Shown here piece by piece: positions 33,312 to 40,700 of a stretch of 40,700 bases of DNA (within the stretch, counting starts at the first letter, position 1; each line of letters begins with the position of its first letter). The DNA is from a virus. Location: positions 1 to 40,700 of the IMG/VR virus record IMGVR_UViG_3300002835_000418, one strand, 5' to 3'. The notes beneath the pieces were generated by a model. The model made no database searches. It saw nothing but the letters and a program-made list of their open reading frames with translations, and was not told where the DNA came from. The position numbers and the translations under genes were made by a program.

Positions 33312-33332
33312 AAAGTGGTCTGAGACCACTTT
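33312..33332 (-). terminator. intrinsic terminator
   Basis: Stem AAAGTGGTC / GACCACTTT with a TGA loop, followed on the minus strand by nine T. It ends the transcript of the 33340-33549 gene. Confidence 0.9.
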
Positions 33333-33339
33333 ATTCTTT

Positions 33340-33549
33340 TTAATCAATTACTTCATCAATTTTACTTTCAGATACTGAAGTTATTCTCCATTCATGTGAG
33401 AACCCTTCATACTTCTTAGTTACTTTTGCCTCCACATCGGTAACTGAAAAACCTTTAACAAGTTTTTCTTCTCTAATCTTTTTAATTTTACCAGAATTTT
33501 CATCAGGTAAATCATAAGTAATTTTTGCTACAAAATATTTTTCGTCCAT
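33340..33549 (-). CDS. small protein resembling DUF4494
   Basis: This 69-residue protein resembles the Bacteroidota family DUF4494 by eye: KYFVAKITYDLPDENSGKIKKIREEKLVKGFSVTDVEAKV matches the W/YF-x-x-K-x-x-Y, G-x-x-K-K, E-x-x-L-V, S-x-T-x-A/V-E-A pattern, and WRITSVSESKIDEVI the final strand plus E. The family's function is unknown. The gene lies between the prohead protease (six bases away) and a terminator, so it is cotranscribed with the protease. If correct, it is a host-lineage marker inside a head operon. Confidence 0.5.
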   Translation of the reverse strand: MDEKYFVAKITYDLPDENSGKIKKIREEKLVKGFSVTDVEAKVTKKYEGFSHEWRITSVSESKIDEVID

Positions 33550-33555
33550 AATGTT

Positions 33556-34275
33556 TTATTTGCTCAAATAATCGGATAATTTTTTCATTAAATCAATAGA
33601 CTTACCTGTATCTCCTTGAACAGAACCTGACATTATTTTTTCTTCATCTAAATTTTCTTCGTATTTCAATCTGTCTTCAGGATTAGGGAACAGATATGCC
33701 CCTGGTGTTGAAGGGGACGATACTAAATCAAAACAAATTAATTCGAAATCATCCTGTACTTCGTTTCTTTCTCCCACCTTTTTCAATGATCCCACTCCTC
33801 TTGATGATACTCCCATAGTAACTCCTTGTCTCATCAAGTTAGCCGCGATATCTCCTTTAGTTGATACGATACCACTCTCATGGAATCCTGGCGATGTCAA
33901 TAATTTTAACTTACCCATTAAGATATTTCCTTCCCACCAAATATCAGTAATAATGTGAGCGACTCTATCAAGGTCAATCAAAGAAGATTCTGGGTGATTC
34001 AACTCTGAAGTTGACAAACCTTTGGATATAGTTTTTTTATATCTATCCGCTTCTCTTTTCAATATTCTTTCAGGATAAAATCTTCCGTTCCTGTTAGGTG
34101 TGTTATACTTCTGTAAAACAGCGTAGAACTCAAAAGGTTTCTTATGGTCTAACATGTTACTCTCTTTTAACACAGATTCATTAAGAACATCGGTAGGAGA
34201 AACATATCCCGCGTCCATTTCGATCAAAATTCCTTTTCCTGATTCATTAGGACCAAGTATACGTAATTCTTTCAT
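33556..34275 (-). CDS. prohead core protease, T4 gp21-like
   Basis: This 239-residue serine protease cuts scaffold, capsid and internal proteins after glutamate during head maturation. The probable catalytic elements are H94 in ELNHPE, S157 or S158 in GVSSRG, and D183 in CFDLVSSPSTPGA. These fit the H...S...D order of the gp21 family. The start has a gene-specific promoter element 12 bases upstream. The gene order (portal, core genes, protease, scaffold, capsid) is that of T4. Length is close to T4 gp21 (212). The N-terminus contains LNE, a possible self-cleavage site. Confidence 0.9.
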   Translation of the reverse strand: MKELRILGPNESGKGILIEMDAGYVSPTDVLNESVLKESNMLDHKKPFEFYAVLQKYNTPNRNGRFYPERILKREADRYKKTISKGLSTSELNHPESSLIDLDRVAHIITDIWWEGNILMGKLKLLTSPGFHESGIVSTKGDIAANLMRQGVTMGVSSRGVGSLKKVGERNEVQDDFELICFDLVSSPSTPGAYLFPNPEDRLKYEENLDEEKIMSGSVQGDTGKSIDLMKKLSDYLSK

Positions 34276-34286
34276 TTAAACTTTTT

Positions 34287-34751
34287 CTATAAATATACTT
34301 GCGGCTCTGATTTGTTAATATTTCCGTTTTTTGTTAATGTAAAATCAAAATAAGAATTATTACTAAAGTTTTCATTGTTGATTTTTTGTACAATTTTTTT
34401 GATAGAGTCTTTAACTTGTGTAGACTTGAAATCTAATTCGGATATTGTGAAAAGATTAATTTCTAAATTAAGAAATGATTTTTTACCATAAACGATTCCA
34501 CTTGTTCTAAGATCAAGATCTACTATTGTTTTTTCTTCATATAGGTTTCTATCAAGATTATTGTATACTGAATGTTTTATTTCTCTACTAAGATTACAAA
34601 CAATTCGATTCCAATTGTCTGATGATATTTTGGGATTGACCCATGATTGTATGTTTATGTAAATTGATTTTAGGGTTTTGGAATCCACAGTTCCAAAATT
34701 AACTTTTAAGGATTCGAAATTATTTATTCTCGACGTTTTTCCTTTCTTCAT
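34287..34751 (-). CDS. hypothetical protein
   Basis: This 154-residue basic protein is not recognised. It has a mixed alpha/beta pattern, with TLKSIYINIQSWVN and KTIVDLDLRTSGIVYGKKSFLNLEINLF as the best-ordered parts, and a polar C-terminus. It lies between the bS21 gene (divergent) and the protease gene; the stop codon TAG is part of the protease promoter element. The strand pattern could suggest a small DNA-interacting or head-assembly protein, but no family was recognised. Confidence 0.55.
   Translation of the reverse strand: MKKGKTSRINNFESLKVNFGTVDSKTLKSIYINIQSWVNPKISSDNWNRIVCNLSREIKHSVYNNLDRNLYEEKTIVDLDLRTSGIVYGKKSFLNLEINLFTISELDFKSTQVKDSIKKIVQKINNENFSNNSYFDFTLTKNGNINKSEPQVYL
34288..34295 (-). 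promoter_or_regulatory. candidate late promoter, TATATTTATA
   Basis: On the minus strand GCCGCAAG-TATATTTATAG ends 12 bases before the protease ATG at 34275. GCAAG and TATTTATAG are shared with the element at 75-88. It overlaps the end of the preceding gene. Confidence 0.5.
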
Positions 34752-34770
34752 TATGTTTCATGTTATAAAA

Positions 34771-34790
34771 GTTTATTTGTTTGTATAAAC
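34771..34790. repeat. short inverted repeat in divergent region
   Basis: GTTTAT and ATAAAC flank an eight-base T/G loop in the 96-base divergent gap 34752-34847, between the minus gene 34287-34751 and bS21. A second small pair, GTCA and TGAC, flanks five A at 34812-34824. Function, possibly in regulation, is unknown. Confidence 0.45.
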
Positions 34791-34834
34791 ATAAAAAATT
34801 TTATACCATTAGTCAAAAAATGACGAATCTAAAA

Positions 34835-34842
34835 TATATTTA
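34835..34842 (+). promoter_or_regulatory. candidate promoter variant TATATTTAAT before bS21
   Basis: TATATTTAAT lies immediately upstream of the ATG at 34848 and is a one-base-shifted variant of the recurrent element. A TATTTAAT copy also precedes the portal gene on the minus strand (37614-37621). Confidence 0.35.
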
Positions 34843-34847
34843 ATATT

Positions 34848-35033
34848 ATGATTATTGTAGAAATTGGAAAAAATGAAAATATAGAAAGAGCATTAAAAAC
34901 TCTTAAGTCTAAAGTTATTAAAACGAAACAACAAAAAATACTTTTTGAAAGAAAAGAATTTGTAAAGCCGTCAGTTAAAAAGAGAACACAAAAATTAAAG
35001 GCAATCTATTCTGAAAGAATGAGACAAGGTTAG
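34848..35033 (+). CDS. rpsU: ribosomal protein bS21 (phage-encoded)
   Basis: This 61-residue basic protein matches bacterial bS21 along its length: IIVEIGKNENIERALKTLKSKV, then LFERKEFVKPSVKKRTQKLKA, the KPSxKR signature. bS21 is a small-subunit protein near the anti-Shine-Dalgarno. In Bacteroidota, where most mRNAs lack the Shine-Dalgarno, bS21 helps hide that region, and phage bS21 is known from viral genomes. Here the gene is on the plus strand inside a minus-strand head operon, with its 3' end overlapping that of the neighbouring gene by four bases. It probably replaces or competes with host bS21 and favours phage mRNAs. Confidence 0.9.
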   Translation: MIIVEIGKNENIERALKTLKSKVIKTKQQKILFERKEFVKPSVKKRTQKLKAIYSERMRQG

Positions 35034-35728
35034 ATTGATTTTTCTAACGAACTAATTCTAACATAGTTCATTTGATTGAATTCTTCTCCTTTAATTTTAT
35101 CGATAGTTTCAGAAATTTTAGTTTTCAACTCGAATTCACTTTCACCCTCTAAAATGGTTTGTAACTTTGTAATTGCACTTTCCTTTATAGTTGTGAATTC
35201 TGTTTCTAAATCTTTCGGGTTACCTTTAACAACTTTTAGAAAATCTTTTTTAGTATTCTCGTCCATTGTATCAATATAACTTTTCAAAGTTTGATTAGCA
35301 ACACTAACCATAGACTTCAAAGGGATATTAATTGATTCGTTAACCTTATTAGGTGATTTCTTTAATGTATCTATAAGATTTTTCTTAGATTGAATTCTCT
35401 CAGAAATATTCAACGTTTTAGTATAAACAATATTATCTAAATCAGAATATTTGTTATTGATAGTCTTTGAACTAAATTTAGGTAATTTTGAAGAACCTAA
35501 TATTGTTTGAATTAATTTAATCCCTTCCTCCAAATATTCTTTGGCGTCAGATTCGGACATACCCTTTTCTGATGTTAAATCATCATATAAAGAATATAGT
35601 TTTGAGATTGATTTATTGGTCAGCACGTTTTGATGAAATTCATTCATCACTTTCTTGAAATTTTTTTGGTCTTTGTACGACTCAATCAAACTCTCTTCTA
35701 TTATGGATTTTACTTCTCCGAATGTCAT
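35030..35728 (-). CDS. putative prohead core protein (gp67/68 position)
   Basis: This 232-residue protein lies between portal and protease, where T4 has the core genes 67 and 68. It is charged and helical throughout, with SIIEESLIESYKDQKNFKK at the N-terminus, which may be a cleavable leader with I-x-E or L-x-E sites, and LKSYIDTMDENTKKDFLKVVKG in the middle. No membrane segments occur. The sequence gives no family by eye. A core or internal head protein is inferred from position, composition and the leader. It has a TATTTATT element 16 bases before its ATG. Confidence 0.55.
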   Translation of the reverse strand: MTFGEVKSIIEESLIESYKDQKNFKKVMNEFHQNVLTNKSISKLYSLYDDLTSEKGMSESDAKEYLEEGIKLIQTILGSSKLPKFSSKTINNKYSDLDNIVYTKTLNISERIQSKKNLIDTLKKSPNKVNESINIPLKSMVSVANQTLKSYIDTMDENTKKDFLKVVKGNPKDLETEFTTIKESAITKLQTILEGESEFELKTKISETIDKIKGEEFNQMNYVRISSLEKSI

Positions 35729-35744
35729 TGGGACTTATTTTTTT

Positions 35745-35752
35745 AATAAATA
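35745..35752 (-). promoter_or_regulatory. candidate late promoter, TATTTATT
   Basis: On the minus strand TAATATTTATT ends 16 bases before the ATG at 35728 and directly follows the portal stop codon. Confidence 0.4.
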
Positions 35753-37585
35753 TTAGGAATTTAATAAGTTATCCAATTCTTTTTCCATTTCTCCTAAAAA
35801 TTGTTGTCCTTGACTCAAATCCAAAATATCTCGACCTTTAATCATGTCACTATCTAACAAAATATTCATGTTAGCGAAACGGGACTCTGGTACTGTTTCT
35901 GCCGGTGTTTCTCCTGCAGGTGCCTCTTCAGGACTAGGAGTTGGTTCTTCACCTCCTGCTGGTGGTGTTGGGAATCCTCCACCTAACGGTTCTGTTACTT
36001 CACCCTCAGGAGTTGCTCCCGTTGCCGTGGATCCTGTAACCGTTCCATATAACTTATCTATATTATCGAATATTCCTGTCTTTTGAATAACAGCAGGTGT
36101 GTTTTTAAGTTCTTCACCAACAGCCTTTTCAATTCTCTGTTGTTGTAAATCAATTTTAATTTCTTCGTCGGAGAATCCAAGAATATGTTTTTTAGCCCAA
36201 GTAGAAGATACAGGTTGTATACCATTTCCAGGGTCTGAAACTGCATCTTTGTATAGTAATACTTTTTCTTTCCAAACGTCAATTTTTAATAGATCAGCTT
36301 GAGTAGACGGATTTGTTAATCCAAGTGTAAAGTTTTCAATTTCTTCTTCAAACCCTAATAAAAATAAGTGGATGATAGCAACTTTATTAAGTTCTGCTAG
36401 CATACTCTTTTGAATTCTATTAATAGTTCTGGCAAATCGAATATCTTGTAATGCTAAATTTTTTCCATCACCAACAACCTCCTCAAAACCTAAGAAAGCT
36501 TTAGGTACACGAAGTGCTGTTAAAAGTTTCTTTTGAATATATTCGATGTCCGCAATTTCCGCTAAGTTTTGTGCGCCAGCTAATGTTTCGATAGGACTCG
36601 GTGCTGCCGGATCTCTAACAGGTACGAAAAAATCTTGGTCAACTGCCATCTGATTAAATCTCATATCAACGTTACCTGTTTTTTGATCAACAACTTGATC
36701 TCTTTTGAATTTGTTTGCAACACGTTGTACATATGCCTCAACATCTGCATCTTCCATATTACCAACAAACACTTTGAAAATTCTTCTTTCAGGTGCTCTT
36801 GATGTTCTATAGATTAACATTGCATCTTCAGATAACAATAATTGTTTCCATATTCTTCTTGCTTTTTCTAGCATAGATGTTCCATATGGAAGTTTTCTGT
36901 CATCACCTAATAATCTAAAGTGAGCAATTTCCCATGATTGGAATTCCATATTTTTATTCTTCCAAGTAAAATGAAGTGCTTTGTGTTCTGTAGGATTTTC
37001 GATAGATTGTGCCCTTCTTTCGTGCATACCTGCTTCGACTCTTTCAATTTCAATATTCGGTAATTGTTGTACACCAACAACACCTTTTTCAGGGTCTAAT
37101 TTAAGATACACAAAATTATCACCATACTTACATGCGTTTCTTGTCCACATTGCTAAGTTAGTGTTGACATCCATTGTATTGTTAAATAAATCGGCTAATA
37201 CACCTTTGATTCTTTTTGATTCAGAATAAATTTGTAATATAAATCCATCTTCGTTTGTTGTTGTAGATTCCTCAGCATAGATATCTAATGCTGCAGAAAT
37301 TTCAGGAGTATACTCCATCGACTCATAATCATAAACTGAGGCAAGTCTTGTTGGTTCATAATAAACCGCTTGAGAATACATGTTATTCTCAACTTTCGCC
37401 CATTGGTTGGACAGATAAAAGGTTTGCTGTGCCTGAAGTTTTTCACGCTCATATTGTTCTTTATCTTGGGTTCTTAGTAACTCTTTTTTATCGAACTTGA
37501 GCGTAGGATAATCTTGATTCAAAAGAGAGTTAGGACCAAAAGCTTGGGATAATCTTTGCCAGACCGTTAGGTTCTTTTCATTCAT
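35753..37585 (-). CDS. portal vertex protein, T4 gp20-like
   Basis: This 610-residue protein forms the ring through which DNA enters and leaves the head. It follows gp20: EYTPEISAALDIYAEES (about 91-107), then NIEIERVE, and the diagnostic IYRTSRAPERRIFKVFVGNM (258-277) followed by a VANKFKRDQVVDQKTGNVD segment. Later come ALRVPKAFLGF and the crown-type helical part. It exceeds T4 gp20 (524) largely through a proline/glutamate/threonine-rich tail at about 525-580 before the last helix. The upstream spacer contains a TATTTAAT variant. Confidence 0.93.
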   Translation of the reverse strand: MNEKNLTVWQRLSQAFGPNSLLNQDYPTLKFDKKELLRTQDKEQYEREKLQAQQTFYLSNQWAKVENNMYSQAVYYEPTRLASVYDYESMEYTPEISAALDIYAEESTTTNEDGFILQIYSESKRIKGVLADLFNNTMDVNTNLAMWTRNACKYGDNFVYLKLDPEKGVVGVQQLPNIEIERVEAGMHERRAQSIENPTEHKALHFTWKNKNMEFQSWEIAHFRLLGDDRKLPYGTSMLEKARRIWKQLLLSEDAMLIYRTSRAPERRIFKVFVGNMEDADVEAYVQRVANKFKRDQVVDQKTGNVDMRFNQMAVDQDFFVPVRDPAAPSPIETLAGAQNLAEIADIEYIQKKLLTALRVPKAFLGFEEVVGDGKNLALQDIRFARTINRIQKSMLAELNKVAIIHLFLLGFEEEIENFTLGLTNPSTQADLLKIDVWKEKVLLYKDAVSDPGNGIQPVSSTWAKKHILGFSDEEIKIDLQQQRIEKAVGEELKNTPAVIQKTGIFDNIDKLYGTVTGSTATGATPEGEVTEPLGGGFPTPPAGGEEPTPSPEEAPAGETPAETVPESRFANMNILLDSDMIKGRDILDLSQGQQFLGEMEKELDNLLNS

Positions 37586-37623
37586 GTTATAATTCTATTT
37601 GTTTCGTGGAAATATTAAATAGA

Positions 37624-39378
37624 TTATTTCCCGAATAACCATAAATACTTTTGATAATCGCTTTTTGTTGCTTCTGATGGATACCTTCCACTGTTTGTTC
37701 CACCTGCAGGTATCATAGGATTGAAAAAGTCGGACCTATTTCTATTTTCGTTAACACTTGTATGCCAAGCATCAATCATAACCTTAGTCTGACTCACAAC
37801 TTTCGATAAACTTTGGAATGAAGTATCTCCGACGTAAATCGCCATTGATATTGCCATAATCAAATCATCATGATGACCTTTTTGGTGATCAGGTCTTCCA
37901 TGAACATATATGAATTTTCCCATTTCATTCAATAACCTTGATGATCTGATTTTGAAATCATGTCTCAGTGCCTCTTCGAATGCTGCAATAATTTGTACAC
38001 GTTTGTTATTGAAATTAATTCCAGGAATTTTTTCGTCTCTTTTGGGATCCCACTTATATTTGTTTTTATCTGTAACACCCTCAACGTATAAATTCTTATA
38101 CCCCAACTCTTGTAGTTTTCTTGCTGTTGCAACACCCATACCTCCTGTTAAATCCGTCACTGCAAAGGCATTATACATATTACCCCATTTAAATGCAATT
38201 TCCGCCAATGTATCTGGTGGTAATTTTCCGACGTATTCGAATACTTGTTCTCTATCATCGAAGTCTATTATCACAATACATGAGAAGTCCTCTGAATCAC
38301 CTCTGGATACGTCAATACCCATAATATACTTGTGTGTTAATACAGGTTCTTTCCATATCCACAAATTACCCGCCATCATCTTTCCATCTGGTTCTTTGAT
38401 GTCGTTTTCTTTGATTCTCATTAATTGGTTGGCATCAAACACATTATCACCCGATCCCAAGAAGTTACACTCTAATTCCTGTGCAACTTTTCTCTTGTCA
38501 TACTTAAGTTTTTTAACCATTCCCTCGAACCATGTCGAGTATGGTTTATACCCTTTAGACAAATATTCATTTACAATCGTGTAATCTCTTTCATATGAAT
38601 TTTCGACTGTGAGGTCAACTATCTCTGTATTAGGATAATTTTCTCGATTCAAAAGATACTCAACAAGATCTTCAGTTTTAACCATCTGTAAATCTTTATT
38701 GTATCTTGGATCTTTGAACCAAAACATCTCAGTGATGTTAAATGTATTCATCTTTCTGAGAGCCTGATCGTAGATTTCATAATAAATTGGATCATATCCA
38801 TTTGGGGTAGAAATTACAATAACCTTACCACCCGTAGATAGTGAGGCCATACAAGCAGCCCAAAAGTCATCATCGGCTTCAATGTAAGCAGCTTCATCGA
38901 AAATTAGTATTGTAGGTGTATATCCACGTAAGGCATCCTTCGAAGTTGCAACGGCTTTAACTTCACATCCATTTATAAGTTTGAAATGTCGAGCGGCGTT
39001 TTTGTCAGGAGAAAATCCAGCACCAACCCATTGAGGCCATTGTTCGGTAAATGACCTAACTTTATTGGCAAACTCAACCGCAGTGTCAAGTTTGTTGGCA
39101 ATGATAAGAACCTTTTCGGGGTTATTCTTTTTTGCGAATACAAGTCTTTTCGATGCCCAAGCAGCAGTCACAGTCGATACCCCTGCCTGTCTATATTTCA
39201 GGGCAATATTTTCGTTGTGGTTGTCGTAATCTTCAACCAATGTAACTTGGTCAGGAAACAAATCCAAAGGAACATACTTCTTCACCGTATTGTCAAACGT
39301 TTGAAGATATGTTCTCATGGCGTACGGAGTGTTTTTCATACACTTCGTAGCTTCAATAATTAATTGTTCTTTTGTCAC
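37624..39378 (-). CDS. terminase large subunit, T4 gp17-like
   Basis: This 584-residue protein packages DNA. The ATPase part has an adenine-binding PDQ segment (42-44), KYRQAGVST (61-69) as Walker A, and ILIFDEA (157-163) as Walker B with the catalytic glutamate. The nuclease part has GIDVSRGDSEDF (354-365, D356), TDL (408-410, D409) and HHDD (502-505). The usual Walker A lysine before S/T is absent; K61 stands at the start of the loop, as in the deviant form of lambda gpA. It starts with GTG, six bases after the preceding stop. Length is near T4 gp17 (610). Confidence 0.95.
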   Translation of the reverse strand: MTKEQLIIEATKCMKNTPYAMRTYLQTFDNTVKKYVPLDLFPDQVTLVEDYDNHNENIALKYRQAGVSTVTAAWASKRLVFAKKNNPEKVLIIANKLDTAVEFANKVRSFTEQWPQWVGAGFSPDKNAARHFKLINGCEVKAVATSKDALRGYTPTILIFDEAAYIEADDDFWAACMASLSTGGKVIVISTPNGYDPIYYEIYDQALRKMNTFNITEMFWFKDPRYNKDLQMVKTEDLVEYLLNRENYPNTEIVDLTVENSYERDYTIVNEYLSKGYKPYSTWFEGMVKKLKYDKRKVAQELECNFLGSGDNVFDANQLMRIKENDIKEPDGKMMAGNLWIWKEPVLTHKYIMGIDVSRGDSEDFSCIVIIDFDDREQVFEYVGKLPPDTLAEIAFKWGNMYNAFAVTDLTGGMGVATARKLQELGYKNLYVEGVTDKNKYKWDPKRDEKIPGINFNNKRVQIIAAFEEALRHDFKIRSSRLLNEMGKFIYVHGRPDHQKGHHDDLIMAISMAIYVGDTSFQSLSKVVSQTKVMIDAWHTSVNENRNRSDFFNPMIPAGGTNSGRYPSEATKSDYQKYLWLFGK

Positions 39379-39384
39379 AGAAAC

Positions 39385-40695
39385 TTATTTAGGTCTCGAT
39401 ATACCCAAACTTCCTAAGAAGTCATCAAGCCCTTCATCGTCGTCTTCATCAGTTGGTTCAATGTCGTTTTCCTCTTGATAATCTTCGAACTCGCTTTTCA
39501 TCTGCATAGCTTCCTTCATGATTTCTTCGAATCTTTCAGTTGCTTTTTTGTTTTTAGATTTTTCATCAGAAATTGCATTACCGATAATTTCTAAGAATTC
39601 AGTTGCATCAATTTGGTATAACAAGATATGGAACCAGTTTATTAGACCCCTGTTATCATCATCAAACATTTGGTCGGGTAAAGAAAATCTAATTTTTTCA
39701 ACAATCTCAGGTCCAATTCTAAGTTGCATTGGCTCGTTAGCTAACGTATCAACTTGACCTTGTACTTTTTGACGCATTCCAGGTTCCTTTGGTAATCCGT
39801 GTCTTGCCTTTGATTCTTCAATACCTTTTATAATTTCATGACATAAGATTGGGAAAATCATCCCATCGGCTTTAATCACAGTATCAATTTCTCCACCACC
39901 CTCTTCTCCTTCTTCTCCTTCTTCTCCTTCATCACCACCAGGATCTAATTCTACTTTACCTGCAACTCCTTGACCAGTCTGACTCATCATTTCAATCATT
40001 TGTTCTTGAGTAAAATACATGTAGTCATTAACCGCCATTATTGCTAAATAAAGAGGGAATAATTGTGGATCGATTCTATCTAACACTCTTTTTACACTTG
40101 GCTTTTGAAAGATATAATGTCCTTTTTTCGCAGCTCCTTGAATAATCGCGTTGATAATATTTCTTTTGTGTTTCTCTAATTCTAATTGTTCTTCGTCAGT
40201 TAAATCTTCGATATCAAAAGAAGGCATTTCTAATTTTTCTTCTTCATCATCGTCCTCTTCTTCCTCATCTTCGGGCTCTTCAGGTTGATATCTAAAATTA
40301 GAAGTATCGATTGGAGTTCCTAAATTAGCATCAATCTCAACCCAACCCTCAGGAACTTCGGTTTCATCCAAAGATGCTTGGATTGCCAATTGTTCAAGTT
40401 CTTCTTTATGTCTTGATTCCACTTGCATAATATAAGGGAGTCTTGACATCATTTGCATGTAAAGATTTTGTACTGTACGAGGACTTAAATCCTGAATATT
40501 TGCCGATTGTTTTAATTTATCCGCAACTTTTTTAAATCTTGCACTAACCAATCTTTCCACATCGGCAGATCCTTTCTTCATGGCGGGATTTTTACCGTAC
40601 AAACTTTCAGGATCACTTAATTTTCTTTCCAAATTAGGATCCATTCTTTCAGGTCTATTTCCGTAGTCTATCTGCTCTCTAACTTTTTTTGCCAT
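39385..40695 (-). CDS. hypothetical acidic protein upstream of terminase
   Basis: This 436-residue protein is not recognised. It has a basic N-terminus, two acidic low-complexity blocks (about 135-155 EPEDEEEEDDDEEE, and the GEEGEEGEEGGGE run near 265), helical parts between, and an acidic C-terminal tail ending in a DDFLGSLG-like motif. Position directly upstream of the terminase gene suggests a packaging, neck or head-completion role, but it does not resemble T4 gp16 by eye. The ATG at 40695 is only six bases from the window end, so its promoter is not visible here. Confidence 0.55.
   Translation of the reverse strand: MAKKVREQIDYGNRPERMDPNLERKLSDPESLYGKNPAMKKGSADVERLVSARFKKVADKLKQSANIQDLSPRTVQNLYMQMMSRLPYIMQVESRHKEELEQLAIQASLDETEVPEGWVEIDANLGTPIDTSNFRYQPEEPEDEEEEDDDEEEKLEMPSFDIEDLTDEEQLELEKHKRNIINAIIQGAAKKGHYIFQKPSVKRVLDRIDPQLFPLYLAIMAVNDYMYFTQEQMIEMMSQTGQGVAGKVELDPGGDEGEEGEEGEEGGGEIDTVIKADGMIFPILCHEIIKGIEESKARHGLPKEPGMRQKVQGQVDTLANEPMQLRIGPEIVEKIRFSLPDQMFDDDNRGLINWFHILLYQIDATEFLEIIGNAISDEKSKNKKATERFEEIMKEAMQMKSEFEDYQEENDIEPTDEDDDEGLDDFLGSLGISRPK
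39903..39929. repeat. tandem 9-bp repeats in coding region
   Basis: Three units of CTTCTCCTT encode the EEG repeats of the protein above. Confidence 0.85.
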
Positions 40696-40700
40696 GATTA

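Noticed and set aside
37624-39378. Intein or intron in the terminase gene
   Set aside because: The protein is near normal length and motifs are continuous, with no splice-type insertion.
1-40700. Dedicated anti-phage defence, integration or transposition genes
   Set aside because: No nuclease-toxin pair, recombinase, transposase, reverse transcriptase or inverted terminal repeat was recognised.

Overview
The window looks like part of the genome of a large, AT-rich, T4-like myovirus (Caudoviricetes) whose host is probably in the Bacteroidota. The phage call rests on a T4-type head module: terminase large subunit (gp17-like), portal (gp20-like), prohead protease (gp21-like), acidic scaffold (gp22-like) and major capsid protein (gp23-like). 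It is supported by a gp5-like baseplate OB-fold protein, a gp55-like late sigma factor, PhoH and dUTPase. The host call rests on four weaker signs: start codons preceded by A/T-rich sequence with almost no Shine-Dalgarno motif, two promoters of the Bacteroidota TTG-N19-TAnnTTTG form, a flavobacterial-style signal peptide ending in G|Q, and a small protein resembling the Bacteroidota family DUF4494. No tRNA, integrase, insertion sequence or CRISPR array was seen.

Layout. (1) 1-2615, plus strand: five small late/structural-type genes of mostly unknown role, including a stand-alone WYL-like domain. (2) 2669-18859, plus strand, tightly packed and often overlapping: a glycan-synthesis island with five general glycosyltransferase genes, two recognisable fucosyltransferases (GT11, GT10), a third fucosyltransferase-like protein (GT23-like), a UDP-sugar dehydrogenase, two SDR epimerases (one a close match to GDP-mannose 3,5-epimerase), three methyltransferases and a DUF6165 protein. 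Interspersed are an exonuclease, dUTPase, PhoH and a degenerate HAD-like protein. (3) 18859-25638, plus strand: late sigma factor, then tail/baseplate-type structural genes. (4) 25666-29400: a mixed-strand region of small accessory genes, a zinc-ribbon protein, a secreted protein and an OmpA-like protein. (5) 29398-40695, minus strand: the head module, interrupted by one plus-strand gene for ribosomal protein bS21.

How the parts may work together. The late sigma factor probably drives late genes from a recurrent short element (core TATTTATA/T) that sits just upstream of at least nine genes on both strands and twice lies directly behind an intrinsic terminator. The prohead protease probably trims the capsid protein at INE|A, and a protein with the same INE|A site in an N-terminal leader may be packaged in the prohead. 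The phage bS21 may alter initiation on host ribosomes, where bS21 helps occlude the anti-Shine-Dalgarno. The glycan island may build a modified, possibly fucose- or L-galactose-containing glycan on the virion or the host surface. These functional links are inference from sequence and gene order.
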